A stretch of DNA of 64,000 nucleotides from an uncultured Shimia sp. (GCF_947498095.1 NZ_CANMJE010000007.1:62001-126000), one strand, 5' to 3'. Positions 8,533 to 18,054 are shown, numbered from the stretch's first letter. Notes: generated by a model from the sequence alone, not told the origin. Numbers and translations are program-made.

Positions 8533-8611
8533 ATCGAGGCGCCTCTCCTCCTCCCTGATGCGTCTTGTAAACAGCAGCAACTCCGTCCTCCTCCCTAGGG
8601 GTTGCTGCTCA
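8533..8611 (+). ncRNA. CcsR/cuckoo-type small RNA 3
   Basis: First hairpin: 8535-8542 with 8560-8567 (G-U containing), loop CTCTCCTCCTCCCTGAT. Second hairpin: AGCAGCAAC (8573-8581) with GTTGCTGCT (8601-8609), loop TCCGTCCTCCTCCCTAGGG. The loop is nearly identical to that of RNA 2 while the stem is rewritten with compensating changes. Confidence 0.78.
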
Positions 8612-8644
8612 AAATTCGGACAGCTGAAAAGCCGTCCAACAGAC

Positions 8645-8725
8645 AGCAAGGCGCCTCCTCCTCCCTGTGCGTCTTGCCGACAAGAACGGCGGCGCCTCTC
8701 CTCCCTGAGCGCCGCCGTTTTCTGT
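8645..8725 (+). ncRNA. CcsR/cuckoo-type small RNA 4 with terminator
   Basis: First hairpin: GCAAGGCGC (8646-8654) with GCGTCTTGC (8669-8677), loop CTCCTCCTCCCTGT. Second hairpin: AACGGCGGCGC (8685-8695) with GCGCCGCCGTT (8709-8719), loop CTCTCCTCCCTGA. The last stem runs into TTTTCTGTTTCTC, so it should also terminate the whole transcript. Confidence 0.8.
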
Positions 8726-8858
8726 TTCTCGTCCCTAAACATGAGCGTTTTGCACCGACGCAGGACGCGCGGTGTTGCGGTTTGCACATAGTGAAGAATT
8801 TACAGACTCGTCACTCGACGATGCTGCATCGCAGAATCAGATGAGACTGGAGGCGAGT

Positions 8859-11276
8859 CTAAAAAGGAACGTCGTCCGGCAAGGTCACAAAGCTGGCGAC
8901 AACGTTTTTGATGCCCGCCTTGTCAAAGGCCACCGACAGTTTGTCGCCCTCGATCGCTTCAACAACCCCGTATCCGAATTTCTGGTGGAACACGCGGTCC
9001 CCGACGGTGAAACTCGACACGGCGTCCAGATCAATGACGCTGGTGCGGCTTTCCTTGGGCTGCGACAACCCATGTTGTCCAGCGCGGGATTGCATGCGTT
9101 TCCAACCGGGCGAATTATAGGTGTTGGCCTTGGCCACACGCTCATCAATCCCGCCCTGCCCGACACTGGCCGCAGCCCCGAAACCACCGCCATAGAGACC
9201 GGGCGGTGTGAGCACGTCGACGTGTTCTTCGGGCAATTCGTCAATGAAGCGCGACGGCATTTGTGACTGCCATTGGCCATATACCCGGCGATTGCCCGCG
9301 AAAGAAATGGTGCAGAGTTCTTCGGCACGGGTGATGCCAACATAGGCCAGCCGACGTTCTTCTTCGAGGCCCTTGAGGCCGCTTTCGTCCATCGAGCGTT
9401 GCGATGGGAACAGCCCATCCTCCCAACCTGGCAAGAACACCGCGGGAAACTCCAGACCTTTAGCTCCGTGCAAGGTCATGATGGTGACCTTTTGCTCGCC
9501 TTCTTCGGATTCGTTGTCCATGATCAGGCTGACGTGCTCAAGGAACCCTTGCAGGTTCTCGAAACTTTCCAGCGCCTTGACCAGTTCCTTGAGGTTCTCC
9601 AACCGCCCCGGAGCCTCGGGCGTCTTGTCGTTCTGCCACATGCTTGTGTAGCCGGATTCGTCGAGGACGATCTCGGCCAATTCGATATGGCTGAGATCAG
9701 GCGTGCCTTGCATCAGTTGGGGCGCGTCGTCTTCTATCACATCGGCGTTTGCGCCGACCTCGACCATTGGAACGGTGAGTTTGGTACGCCAACGGGCGAT
9801 GTTGTCGACTAACAGCTGTAACTCTTTCGCGCCTTTGCCACCGATGCCTTTGTCCTCAAGCAGAATGCGCGCGCCTTCGACCAGCGACACGCCATTTTCG
9901 CGCGCGCAGGTCTGGATTTTCTGCTGCGCGACATTGCCAAGTCCGCGTTTCGGCGTGTTGACGATGCGCTCAAAAGCCAGGTCATCATCCGGGCTGACCA
10001 CGACGCGGAAATAAGCCATCGCATCGCGTATCTCGAGCCGTTCATAGAAACGTGGGCCACCGATCACGCGGTAAGGCAGACCAATCGTCAGGAAGCGATC
10101 CTCAAAGGCGCGCATTTGGTGGGAGGCGCGCACGAGGATGGCCATGTCATCAAGCGACATTGGAGCATTGCCCCGGGTGCCCTTTTGCATCGCTTCGATC
10201 TCTTCACCGATCCAGCGGGCCTCTTCTTCGCCGTCCCAATGGCCGATCAGGCGGACTTTTTCACCGTCCTGGGCTTCGGTCCACAACTCCTTGCCCAAAC
10301 GGTCCTCATTGCCACGAATGACGTTCGAGGCGGCGGCAAGGATGTGGGGGGTTGAGCGATAGTTCTGTTCCAGCCGGACAACAAAAGCGCCGGGGAAGTC
10401 CTTTTCAAACTTCAAAATGTTGCCGACCTCGGCGCCGCGCCAGCCATAGATCGACTGATCATCATCCCCAACGCAGCAGATGTTCTTGTGCCCCTGCGCC
10501 AAGAGCCGCAGCCAGAGATACTGGGCGACGTTGGTATCCTGATACTCGTCGACAAGGATGTACCGGAACCAGCGCTGGTACTGGGCAAGGATGTCGGAGT
10601 TGTTCTGGAAAATCGTGACGACGTGCAGCAAAAGATCGCCAAAATCGACGGCGTTTAACTCAATCAAGCGTTTCTGATACTGCTCGTAAAGCTCACCGCC
10701 GCGATGGTTGAAGGCCGCAGCATCAGCGGAAGGCAATTTGTCCGGGGTCAAGGCCTTGTTCTTCCAACTGTCAATCAGGCTGGCCAACAGACGCGCGGGC
10801 CAGCGTTTGTCGTCGATATTGTTGGCTTGAATGAGTTGTTTCAGCAGGCGAATCTGATCGTCCGTGTCCAGAATGGTGAAATTCGACTTGAGATCGACCA
10901 ATTCAGCGTGACGACGCAGCAGTTTCACACAGATCGCGTGGAACGTTCCAAGCCACGGCACGCCTTCGATGGACCCGCCCAGCATATTGCCAACGCGGTT
11001 TTTCATCTCGCGCGCGGCCTTGTTGGTAAAGGTTACTGCGAGAATTTCGTTGGGGCGGGCGCGCTGCGTGTTCAACAGATGTACGATCCGCGCGGTCAGC
11101 GCCTTGGTCTTGCCGGTTCCCGCGCCGGCAAGCATCAGAACGGGACCATCCAGCCGCTCTACCGCTTCACGTTGGGCCGGGTTCAACTCGTCCAGATAGG
11201 GCGCGGGTCGCGCTGCCACAGCGCGGGCAGAAAGGGAGGCCCCTTCAAAGGCGTCGAATTCGTCAAAATTGCTCAT
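8859..11276 (-). CDS. uvrD: UvrD/PcrA-type ATP-dependent DNA helicase
   Basis: Superfamily 1A 3'-5' helicase of about 805 residues, for nucleotide-excision and mismatch repair. It shows Walker A AGAGTGKTKALT, Walker B DEYQDTN, motif III with GDDDQSIYGWRGA, motif IV QNYRS, and motif VI VGITRAEE. The C-terminal end carries the conserved FGYGVVEAIEGDKL strand segment of the PcrA/UvrD tail. I start at MSNFDEF because a LexA-type box lies just upstream and would fall inside the gene if the ATG at 11351 were used. Confidence 0.95.
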   Translation of the reverse strand: MSNFDEFDAFEGASLSARAVAARPAPYLDELNPAQREAVERLDGPVLMLAGAGTGKTKALTARIVHLLNTQRARPNEILAVTFTNKAAREMKNRVGNMLGGSIEGVPWLGTFHAICVKLLRRHAELVDLKSNFTILDTDDQIRLLKQLIQANNIDDKRWPARLLASLIDSWKNKALTPDKLPSADAAAFNHRGGELYEQYQKRLIELNAVDFGDLLLHVVTIFQNNSDILAQYQRWFRYILVDEYQDTNVAQYLWLRLLAQGHKNICCVGDDDQSIYGWRGAEVGNILKFEKDFPGAFVVRLEQNYRSTPHILAAASNVIRGNEDRLGKELWTEAQDGEKVRLIGHWDGEEEARWIGEEIEAMQKGTRGNAPMSLDDMAILVRASHQMRAFEDRFLTIGLPYRVIGGPRFYERLEIRDAMAYFRVVVSPDDDLAFERIVNTPKRGLGNVAQQKIQTCARENGVSLVEGARILLEDKGIGGKGAKELQLLVDNIARWRTKLTVPMVEVGANADVIEDDAPQLMQGTPDLSHIELAEIVLDESGYTSMWQNDKTPEAPGRLENLKELVKALESFENLQGFLEHVSLIMDNESEEGEQKVTIMTLHGAKGLEFPAVFLPGWEDGLFPSQRSMDESGLKGLEEERRLAYVGITRAEELCTISFAGNRRVYGQWQSQMPSRFIDELPEEHVDVLTPPGLYGGGFGAAASVGQGGIDERVAKANTYNSPGWKRMQSRAGQHGLSQPKESRTSVIDLDAVSSFTVGDRVFHQKFGYGVVEAIEGDKLSVAFDKAGIKNVVASFVTLPDDVPF

Positions 11277-11312
11277 GGGGCGCAATGTAGCGCGCCCAAA
11301 TTCGGAAAGGAA

Positions 11313-11327
11313 GTTCTCTTTATGTTC
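11313..11327. promoter_or_regulatory. Candidate LexA (SOS) box upstream of uvrD
   Basis: GTTC-TCTTTAT-GTTC is an exact GTTC-N7-GTTC direct repeat, the LexA operator form known from alphaproteobacteria including Rhodobacter. It is 36 bases before the preferred uvrD start and in the gap to the divergent oxidase gene. Confidence 0.6.
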
Positions 11328-11379
11328 TTTGCGCTTTGTTTTGCTGGACATCCCGCGGGTTCCGGCAAAAAACTAGGGC

Positions 11380-12516
11380 ATGGATTTACACAGCCAATAC
11401 CCGGCACTTGCAGACTTGCGCGCCAAGGCCCGGCGGCGCCTGCCGCACTTCGTGTGGGAGTTTCTGGACAGTGGCACCGGTGATGAACGCACGCTGGCGC
11501 GCAATCGAGCTGCGTTGAACAAGGTGTTATTTCGCCCGTCGATCCTGCACGGGGAGATGACACCAGATCTGACAACCCGGTTTCTAGGTCGCGACTATGC
11601 CCTGCCCTTAGGAATTGCGCCGGTGGGTATGTCGGGTTTGATCTGGCCGGACGCTGAACGCCTTTTGGCGCAAGCAGCAGGCCGGTTGCGGCTGCCTTAC
11701 ACCTTGTCGACCGTGGCCAGCCAAACGCCTGAACACCTTGCGCCGCATATAGATGGCAACGCTTGGTTCCAACTCTATCCCCCGAGAGACGAGGGTATTC
11801 GCAGCGACATCCTGAAACGGGTCAAAGCCGCCGGGTTTTCAACGCTTGTTCTGACAGTAGATATCCCAGTGGCCAGCCGTCGTGAGCGGCAGGTGCGATC
11901 CGGGTTGACCACACCGCCAAGGTTGACCCCTCGCCTGCTGGCACAGGTCGCGGCGCGACCGCGATGGGCGATGGGTATGGCCCGAAAAGGCATGCCAAGA
12001 ATGCGGCTGATCGATGATTATTCGGAGAAACTCACCGGGCTGACGTCAAATGCCCACGCGGGATATCTGCTGAGGGCGTCGCCCGACTGGGATTATCTGG
12101 CCTGGCTGAGGGATCATTGGCAGGGGTCACTCATTGTAAAAGGTGTGATGCGGGCCGAGGATTCGCCAAGACTTGAGGCTTCCGGGGTGGATGCGCTCTG
12201 GGTGTCGAACCATGCTGGGCGCCAGTTTGATGCCTCGCCGGCGCCGATCGAGGTGTTGCCGGATATCCGGGCCGCGACAAGCTTGCCGCTGATCATGGAC
12301 AGCGGTGTTGAGACCGGGTTGGACATCCTGCGTGCATTGGCGCTAGGAGCCAACTTTGTGATGATGGGGCGCGGGTTTCATTATGCGCTTGCCGCCCTTG
12401 GTGCGGACGGGCCGGACCACCTCGTCGATCTTCTCGTCAAAGACCTGGAGGCCAATATGGGGCAGATCGGGGCGCAGGGCTTTGACGCCCTGCCCGCGGC
12501 TTTGGTCGGCAAGTAA
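11380..12516 (+). CDS. lldD: FMN-dependent alpha-hydroxy-acid oxidase (L-lactate dehydrogenase type)
   Basis: Flavoprotein of 378 residues that oxidises L-lactate or another 2-hydroxy acid to the keto acid, feeding electrons to the respiratory chain or O2. The TIM barrel shows LPLGIAPVGMSG near the FMN, LTVDIPVASRRER, and the catalytic His/Arg in SNHAGRQFD, with the Lys in IVKGVM. It is divergent from uvrD and convergent with the rhodanese gene. Lactate is the most common substrate, but glycolate or mandelate cannot be excluded; the symbol is tentative. Confidence 0.85.
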   Translation: MDLHSQYPALADLRAKARRRLPHFVWEFLDSGTGDERTLARNRAALNKVLFRPSILHGEMTPDLTTRFLGRDYALPLGIAPVGMSGLIWPDAERLLAQAAGRLRLPYTLSTVASQTPEHLAPHIDGNAWFQLYPPRDEGIRSDILKRVKAAGFSTLVLTVDIPVASRRERQVRSGLTTPPRLTPRLLAQVAARPRWAMGMARKGMPRMRLIDDYSEKLTGLTSNAHAGYLLRASPDWDYLAWLRDHWQGSLIVKGVMRAEDSPRLEASGVDALWVSNHAGRQFDASPAPIEVLPDIRAATSLPLIMDSGVETGLDILRALALGANFVMMGRGFHYALAALGADGPDHLVDLLVKDLEANMGQIGAQGFDALPAALVGK

Positions 12517-12537
12517 GTCGGACAACCTGTCCGACTT
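12515..12537. terminator. Bidirectional hairpin spanning two convergent stop codons
   Basis: Perfect 10-bp stem AAGTCGGACA / TGTCCGACTT with a 3-nt loop. It covers the lldD stop and reaches the stop of the convergent rhodanese gene. There is no long T-run on either side. Confidence 0.6.
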
Positions 12538-12994
12538 ATGGGGTTTTCGTCAGGTCCTTGGGCATCGCATCAAACGCGTCTTGCGCCGATACGGTTGGCA
12601 GGCCTGAGGGAATCCAGCCGTTGCCGCGCGGACCACCTGCCATACCTGCGGAAACGTCCAAAACGCCTTCGATCTTGTTCTCGGCCAGAACGCTCATGAG
12701 GTAGTTGGTACGATTGCCGGTCCGACAAATGATCGCGACCTGATGATTGGGATTGCGCTCCAAAACGGCCATCAGGCGCGGTCCAAATTGTTTGTCAGTC
12801 ATATCCAGCAACCAGGCGCCCTTGGCCACGCCGGTTTCCTGCCATTCTTCCGGACGACGCACGTCGATCAGGATCAGCGACCCTTCATCTATCCCGGAAA
12901 GCGCCTGTTCCGGTGTCAGGGTGGCATCGGCATAGGCCGGAAGAGCCACTGCAAATGCCGTGGACGAAAGCATGAAAGTGCGGCGAGTCAGCAT
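12536..12994 (-). CDS. Exported rhodanese-like sulfurtransferase
   Basis: A 152-residue single-domain rhodanese. The N-terminus MLTRRTFMLSSTAFAVALPA is a twin-arginine-like signal ending near ADA, so the protein should be periplasmic. The domain has LIDVRRPEEW and the active-site loop CRTGNRT with a catalytic Cys near residue 90. Periplasmic rhodaneses are linked to thiosulfate or cyanide handling and to sulfur delivery; the donor and acceptor here are unknown. Confidence 0.88.
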   Translation of the reverse strand: MLTRRTFMLSSTAFAVALPAYADATLTPEQALSGIDEGSLILIDVRRPEEWQETGVAKGAWLLDMTDKQFGPRLMAVLERNPNHQVAIICRTGNRTNYLMSVLAENKIEGVLDVSAGMAGGPRGNGWIPSGLPTVSAQDAFDAMPKDLTKTP

Positions 12995-13229
12995 GAGACA
13001 TATTCCAAATGAGAAATGTTACCTCTGTTTGCCACGGACGGATTCGGCATGCAACGGGTCGCTCTACACGATGTCGTGCGGGCGATTTTTGCGTATTGGT
13101 CCGAAAACGGAACAGAATCCTACAGAAATGTAACAGAATCCGTATTCCTTGGTATTGCGCTGCGCTGCGGCATGCCCTTAGGGTTCGCGCACCGAAAACC
13201 GGACAGACACCAACAGGGGGAGCCTGCCC

Positions 13230-16200
13230 ATGCCTGAGTTCAAAAAGATTTTGATTGCCAACCGTGGTGAGATTGCGATCCGCGTGATGCGCGCCGCCAA
13301 CGAGATGGGCAAGCGCACCGTCGCAGTGTTTGCGGAAGAGGACAAACTGGGGCTGCACCGCTTCAAGGCGGACGAGGCCTATCGCATTGGTGAAGGTATG
13401 GGGCCTGTTGCGGCCTATCTGAGCATTGACGAGATCATTCGCGTGGCCAAGGAAAGCGGCGCGGATGCGATCCACCCGGGCTATGGCCTCTTGTCCGAAA
13501 ACCCGGATTTTGTCGATGCCTGCGCGGCCAACGGTATCACCTTTATTGGCCCCAAGGCTGCCACGATGCGTGCGTTGGGCGACAAGGCCTCGGCCCGCAA
13601 AGTTGCGATCGAAGCGGGCGTGCCAGTCATCCCGGCCACGGACGTTCTGGGCGACGACATGGACGCCATCCGCAAGGAAGCGGCCGAGGTTGGCTATCCC
13701 CTGATGCTTAAAGCCTCTTGGGGCGGCGGCGGACGCGGTATGCGCCCGATCAATAGCGAGGATGAGGTCGAGGAAAAGGTGCTGGAAGGCCGCCGCGAGG
13801 CCGAAGCCGCCTTTGGCAACGGCGAAGGCTATCTGGAAAAGATGATCACCCGCGCGCGCCATGTTGAGGTGCAGATCCTCGGCGACCAGCAGGGCAACAT
13901 CTATCACCTCTACGAACGCGACTGCTCGGTCCAGCGTCGCAACCAAAAAGTCGTGGAACGCGCCCCTGCCCCCTATCTCTCGGAAGCACAGCGCGAAGAA
14001 ATCTGCGAATTGGGCCGCAAGATTTGCGCCCATGTGAACTATGAATGTGCGGGCACGGTCGAATTCCTGATGGATATGGAAACCGGCCAGTTTTATTTCA
14101 TCGAGGTGAACCCGCGGGTGCAGGTGGAGCACACCGTCACCGAGGAAGTCACCGGCATCGACATCGTTCAGGCGCAAATCCTGATTGCCGAAGGCAAATC
14201 GATTGCCGAAGCGACCGGCAAAGCCAGCCAGTATGACATTCGTCTGAATGGCCACGCGCTGCAGACCCGGATCACCACTGAAGATCCCCAGAACAACTTT
14301 ATCCCGGATTATGGCCGCATAACGGCCTACCGCTCGGCCACCGGCATGGGCATTCGTCTGGATGGCGGCACGGCCTATGCGGGCGGGGTGATCACCCGAT
14401 ACTACGATAGCTTGCTGACCAAGGTCACGGCCTGGGCCCAGACCCCGGAAAAGGCGATTGCGCGGATGGACCGTGCTTTGCGCGAATTCCGCATCCGAGG
14501 TGTATCGACCAACATCGCCTTTGTTGAGAACTTGCTGAAGCACGAGGTCTTCCTGCGCAATCAGTACACGACCAAGTTCATCGACGAGACACCAGATCTG
14601 TTCCAGTTCTCCAAGCGGCGCGACCGGGGCACAAAGGTGCTGACTTACATCGCGGACATCTCGGTGAACGGTCATCCTGAGACAACAGATCGCCCCGAGC
14701 CTGCTGCTGACATGAAGGCCCCCAAGGCCCCAGCCAACCGAGCCGAGACACCGGCCTATGGCTCTCGCAATCTCTTGGAAGACAAGGGGGCCAAGGCCGT
14801 TGCTGACTGGATGAAGGCTCAGCCACAGCTTTTGCTGACCGACACCACCATGCGCGACGGGCACCAGTCTCTGCTGGCCACGCGCATGCGCTCTATCGAC
14901 ATGATCAAGGTGGCGCCAACCTATGCCGCCAACCTGCCGCAGTTGTTCAGCGTGGAATGCTGGGGGGGTGCGACGTTCGACGTGGCCTATCGCTTCTTGC
15001 AGGAATGTCCATGGCAGCGACTACGTGATTTGCAGGCCGCTATGCCGAACCTGCTGACGCAGATGCTGCTGCGGGCCTCGAACGGCGTAGGCTACACCAA
15101 CTATCCCGACAATGTGGTGCAGGAGTTTGTGCGTCAGGCGGCAGAGACCGGCGTGGACGTGTTCCGCGTGTTTGACTCGCTCAACTGGGTTGAAAACATG
15201 CGCGTCGCGATGGATGCCGTGGTCGAAAGCGGCAAGATCTGCGAAGGCACGATCTGTTATACCGGCGATTTGCTGGACCCTGACCGGGCCAAGTACGACC
15301 TGAAGTATTACGTCGGCATGGCCAAGGAGCTTGAAGCCGCGGGCGCACATGTGTTGGGTCTGAAAGACATGGCAGGCCTGTTGAAACCGGCCTCGGCGCG
15401 CATTCTGATAAAGGCGCTGAAAGACGAGGTTGATCTGCCGATCCACTTCCACACCCATGACACCAGCGGCATTGCCGGGGCTACCATCCTTGCGGCTGCC
15501 GATGCGGGTGTCGACGCCGTGGACGCGGCGATGGATGCCTTCTCAGGCGGCACGTCACAAGCCTGTCTTGGCTCGGTGGTTGAGGCCCTGCGTCACACTG
15601 ATCGTGACACCGGGTTGGACATCGAGGCGGTGCGGGAAGTCAGCGATTACTGGGAAGGCGTGCGCGCACAATATGTTGCGTTCGAAAGCGGTCTCGCCGC
15701 GCCGGCCTCCGAGGTTTATCTGCACGAGATGCCCGGTGGCCAGTTCACCAACCTCAAGGCGCAGGCCCGTAGCCTTGGGCTGGAAGAGAAGTGGCCCGAG
15801 GTGGCGCGCACCTACGCCGATGTGAACCAGATGTTCGGCGATATCGTCAAAGTGACGCCTTCGTCCAAAGTCGTCGGTGACATGGCGCTGATGATGGTGA
15901 GCCAGGGTCTGACCCGCGAACAAGTTGAGGACAAGGATACCGATGTCGCCTTTCCAGATTCGGTTGCGGACATGATGCGCGGCAATCTTGGCCAGCCTCC
16001 GGGTGGCTTTCCCAAGGGCATCGTGAACAAGGTTCTGAAAGGCGAAAAACCCAACACCGAGCGCCCGGGCAAACACTTGAAACCAGTAGACCTTGAAGCG
16101 ACACGGGCGGAATTGTCGGCCGAGCTTGATGGGTTCAAGGTCGATGACGAAGACCTGAACGGTTATCTGATGTATCCCAAGGTGTTCTTGGATTACATGG

Positions 16201-16673
16201 GTCGGCATCGCTTGTACGGTCCGGTGCGGTCACTGCCAACACGCACCTTCTTTTACGGCATGGAGCCGGGTGAAGAGATCGCGGCCGAGATTGACCCCGG
16301 CAAGACACTGGAAATCCGCCTGCAGGCCATTGGTGAGACCGATGAGAACGGCGAAGTGAAGGTGTTCTTTGAACTGAACGGCCAGCCGCGCGTGATCCGC
16401 GTGCCGAACCGTCTGGTGAAATCTTCGACGGCTGCGCGGCCCAAGGCCGAAGTTGGCAACGCCAATCACATCGGAGCCCCGATGCCGGGTGTAGTAGCCA
16501 GCGTCGCCGTCACCGCTGGCCAGAAGGTCAAAGAGGGTGATCTTTTGCTGACCATTGAGGCCATGAAAATGGAAACCGGCATCCACGCCGAGCGAGATGC
16601 AACTGTCAAAGTGGTCCACGCTCACCCCGGCGGCCAGATCGACGCCAAGGACCTGCTGGTCGAACTGGAGTAA
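13230..16673 (+). CDS. pyc: Pyruvate carboxylase
   Basis: Single-chain biotin enzyme of 1147 residues that makes oxaloacetate from pyruvate, bicarbonate and ATP, refilling the TCA cycle. The biotin-carboxylase half (~1-460) has ATP-grasp motif GGGGRGMR and FIEVNPRVQVEHTVTE. The carboxyltransferase (~530-800) has TTMRDGHQS and HFHTHDTSG for metal binding. A C-terminal biotinyl domain carries EAMKME with biotinylated K1113. The length and domain order are those of the alpha4-type PYC. SD GGGGGAG precedes the ATG. Confidence 0.97.
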   Translation: MPEFKKILIANRGEIAIRVMRAANEMGKRTVAVFAEEDKLGLHRFKADEAYRIGEGMGPVAAYLSIDEIIRVAKESGADAIHPGYGLLSENPDFVDACAANGITFIGPKAATMRALGDKASARKVAIEAGVPVIPATDVLGDDMDAIRKEAAEVGYPLMLKASWGGGGRGMRPINSEDEVEEKVLEGRREAEAAFGNGEGYLEKMITRARHVEVQILGDQQGNIYHLYERDCSVQRRNQKVVERAPAPYLSEAQREEICELGRKICAHVNYECAGTVEFLMDMETGQFYFIEVNPRVQVEHTVTEEVTGIDIVQAQILIAEGKSIAEATGKASQYDIRLNGHALQTRITTEDPQNNFIPDYGRITAYRSATGMGIRLDGGTAYAGGVITRYYDSLLTKVTAWAQTPEKAIARMDRALREFRIRGVSTNIAFVENLLKHEVFLRNQYTTKFIDETPDLFQFSKRRDRGTKVLTYIADISVNGHPETTDRPEPAADMKAPKAPANRAETPAYGSRNLLEDKGAKAVADWMKAQPQLLLTDTTMRDGHQSLLATRMRSIDMIKVAPTYAANLPQLFSVECWGGATFDVAYRFLQECPWQRLRDLQAAMPNLLTQMLLRASNGVGYTNYPDNVVQEFVRQAAETGVDVFRVFDSLNWVENMRVAMDAVVESGKICEGTICYTGDLLDPDRAKYDLKYYVGMAKELEAAGAHVLGLKDMAGLLKPASARILIKALKDEVDLPIHFHTHDTSGIAGATILAAADAGVDAVDAAMDAFSGGTSQACLGSVVEALRHTDRDTGLDIEAVREVSDYWEGVRAQYVAFESGLAAPASEVYLHEMPGGQFTNLKAQARSLGLEEKWPEVARTYADVNQMFGDIVKVTPSSKVVGDMALMMVSQGLTREQVEDKDTDVAFPDSVADMMRGNLGQPPGGFPKGIVNKVLKGEKPNTERPGKHLKPVDLEATRAELSAELDGFKVDDEDLNGYLMYPKVFLDYMGRHRLYGPVRSLPTRTFFYGMEPGEEIAAEIDPGKTLEIRLQAIGETDENGEVKVFFELNGQPRVIRVPNRLVKSSTAARPKAEVGNANHIGAPMPGVVASVAVTAGQKVKEGDLLLTIEAMKMETGIHAERDATVKVVHAHPGGQIDAKDLLVELE

Positions 16674-16679
16674 ACAATC

Positions 16680-16709
16680 AAAAGCCCCGCCAATCCGGCG
16701 GGGCTTTTT
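16680..16709 (+). terminator. Rho-independent terminator of pyc
   Basis: Stem AAAGCCCCGCC / GGCGGGGCTTT with a 5-nt loop, followed by T residues, seven bases after the pyc stop. Confidence 0.92.
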
Positions 16710-16914
16710 GCTATAGCCGTATGCTCATAGCCCGGTGAGGCAGTGCCGAATAAGGCTACGCGGTGGATGTGCGCTGAAAGCCCATTCTGTCAATCGCCGC
16801 ACTATTAAATGCGCGCTGGCATTGCGTTTCAGATCAAACATTGCAGTGTTGCCGATTGGCGATAGTGTAAACCGTCGATCAAACGAAACCCAGTTCTAGG
16901 CAACAAGGCTAAAC

Positions 16915-18054
16915 ATGACACGCAGAGAATTTCTGGCGATGGCCACCTTGCTTGGCCTTGGTACGCTTGCGGCGCCCAGAGCCATTCTCGCGAAAGAGCC
17001 GCGCAGCGTTATTGTTGTAGGAGCGGGGGCCGCTGGACTGGCAGCGGGCTATCGCTTGCGCCAGCGCGGCATAGATTTTCAAATACTGGAGGCCTCAAAC
17101 ACCTTCGGCGGGCGCATGAAGCGGAATTTAGGCTTTGCTGACTTTCCTTTGCCGATGGGTGCCGAATGGCTTCACGCCTCTGTGCGAACGTTTGACAAAA
17201 TCGTTGCCAATCGCGCGGTGAAGGTTGCGGTGCCAACAGTAGGGTACAAGCGTGGCGACAGTTATGCGTTTTGGGATGGAAAGGTACTAAAGCGTTCAGC
17301 GCTTGTCGGAGTAACCGATCGGAAATTTGTCAATTCAACCTGGTTCGACTTTTTCGAACGATACATCTTTCCGTCGGTTGCTGATCGAATTCGATTTCAA
17401 AGTTCGGTGACAGCAATCGACACATCAGGTCCACACGTCATTGTAGAAACCCGATCGGGTAAGAAGTTCACCACAGACGAAGTTGTTGTCACAGTTCCTC
17501 TAAAGATGCTGCAGAAGCGGCAAATATCCTTTACGCCCCCCCTCCCAAACCGCAAAACCGACGCAATTGATAAGGCAACGTTTTGGGATGGCTTCAAGGC
17601 CTTTCTGGAATTCGATGACTCCTTCTACCCTGCGTACACAGATATCAAAGTGTCACCCGAAAACGCTGGGCAACACAGTTTTTATGATGCGGCCCATGGG
17701 CAGAATACACAGCGTCACATCTTAGGAGTGTTTTCCGTAGGCCGCGCAGCAAAGCAGTATTTAGGGCTGTCCAAGTCTTCAGCTACACGCAAGATTCTCG
17801 GGCAACTCGATGAAGTATTTGATGGCGCGGCCACACCTCGCTTTCGTAAAATCGTTACACAAGACTGGACAAACGAGCCCTTCATAGGCGGTGCCTATGT
17901 ACAGGATCACGAAAACTGGCAGCGCATCCGCCAATTGGGTAGTTCAGTCGGGCAGCGCCTGCATTTTACCGGGGAAGCTTACACAGACGGGGAAGACTGG
18001 GGAGCGGTACATGCCGCCGCCTTGGCAGCTAAGAAAGTGGTGGATCGGATGTAA
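16915..18054 (+). CDS. Tat-exported flavin amine oxidase family protein
   Basis: FAD-dependent oxidase of 379 residues. MTRREFLAMATLLGLGTLA is a twin-arginine signal. The Rossmann FAD site VIVVGAGAAGLAAGYRL follows, then FGGRMKRN and a C-terminal FTGEAYTDGEDWGAVHAA segment typical of flavin monoamine oxidases. The substrate may be a polyamine or other amine and is unknown. The base composition is visibly more A/T-rich than in the flanking genes, so recent acquisition is possible. It stands alone, with no terminator recognised. Confidence 0.85.
   Translation: MTRREFLAMATLLGLGTLAAPRAILAKEPRSVIVVGAGAAGLAAGYRLRQRGIDFQILEASNTFGGRMKRNLGFADFPLPMGAEWLHASVRTFDKIVANRAVKVAVPTVGYKRGDSYAFWDGKVLKRSALVGVTDRKFVNSTWFDFFERYIFPSVADRIRFQSSVTAIDTSGPHVIVETRSGKKFTTDEVVVTVPLKMLQKRQISFTPPLPNRKTDAIDKATFWDGFKAFLEFDDSFYPAYTDIKVSPENAGQHSFYDAAHGQNTQRHILGVFSVGRAAKQYLGLSKSSATRKILGQLDEVFDGAATPRFRKIVTQDWTNEPFIGGAYVQDHENWQRIRQLGSSVGQRLHFTGEAYTDGEDWGAVHAAALAAKKVVDRM

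Noticed and set aside
8341-8725. Repeated CCTCCTCCCT blocks that at first look like a CRISPR or direct-repeat array.
   Set aside because: The repeated element is short, lies in loops of self-pairing hairpins, and spacing and flanks differ; a double-hairpin RNA family explains it.
12885-14864. 659-residue open frame on the minus strand opposite the rhodanese and pyc genes.
   Set aside because: It overlaps two well-supported genes and its composition is that of an antisense frame.
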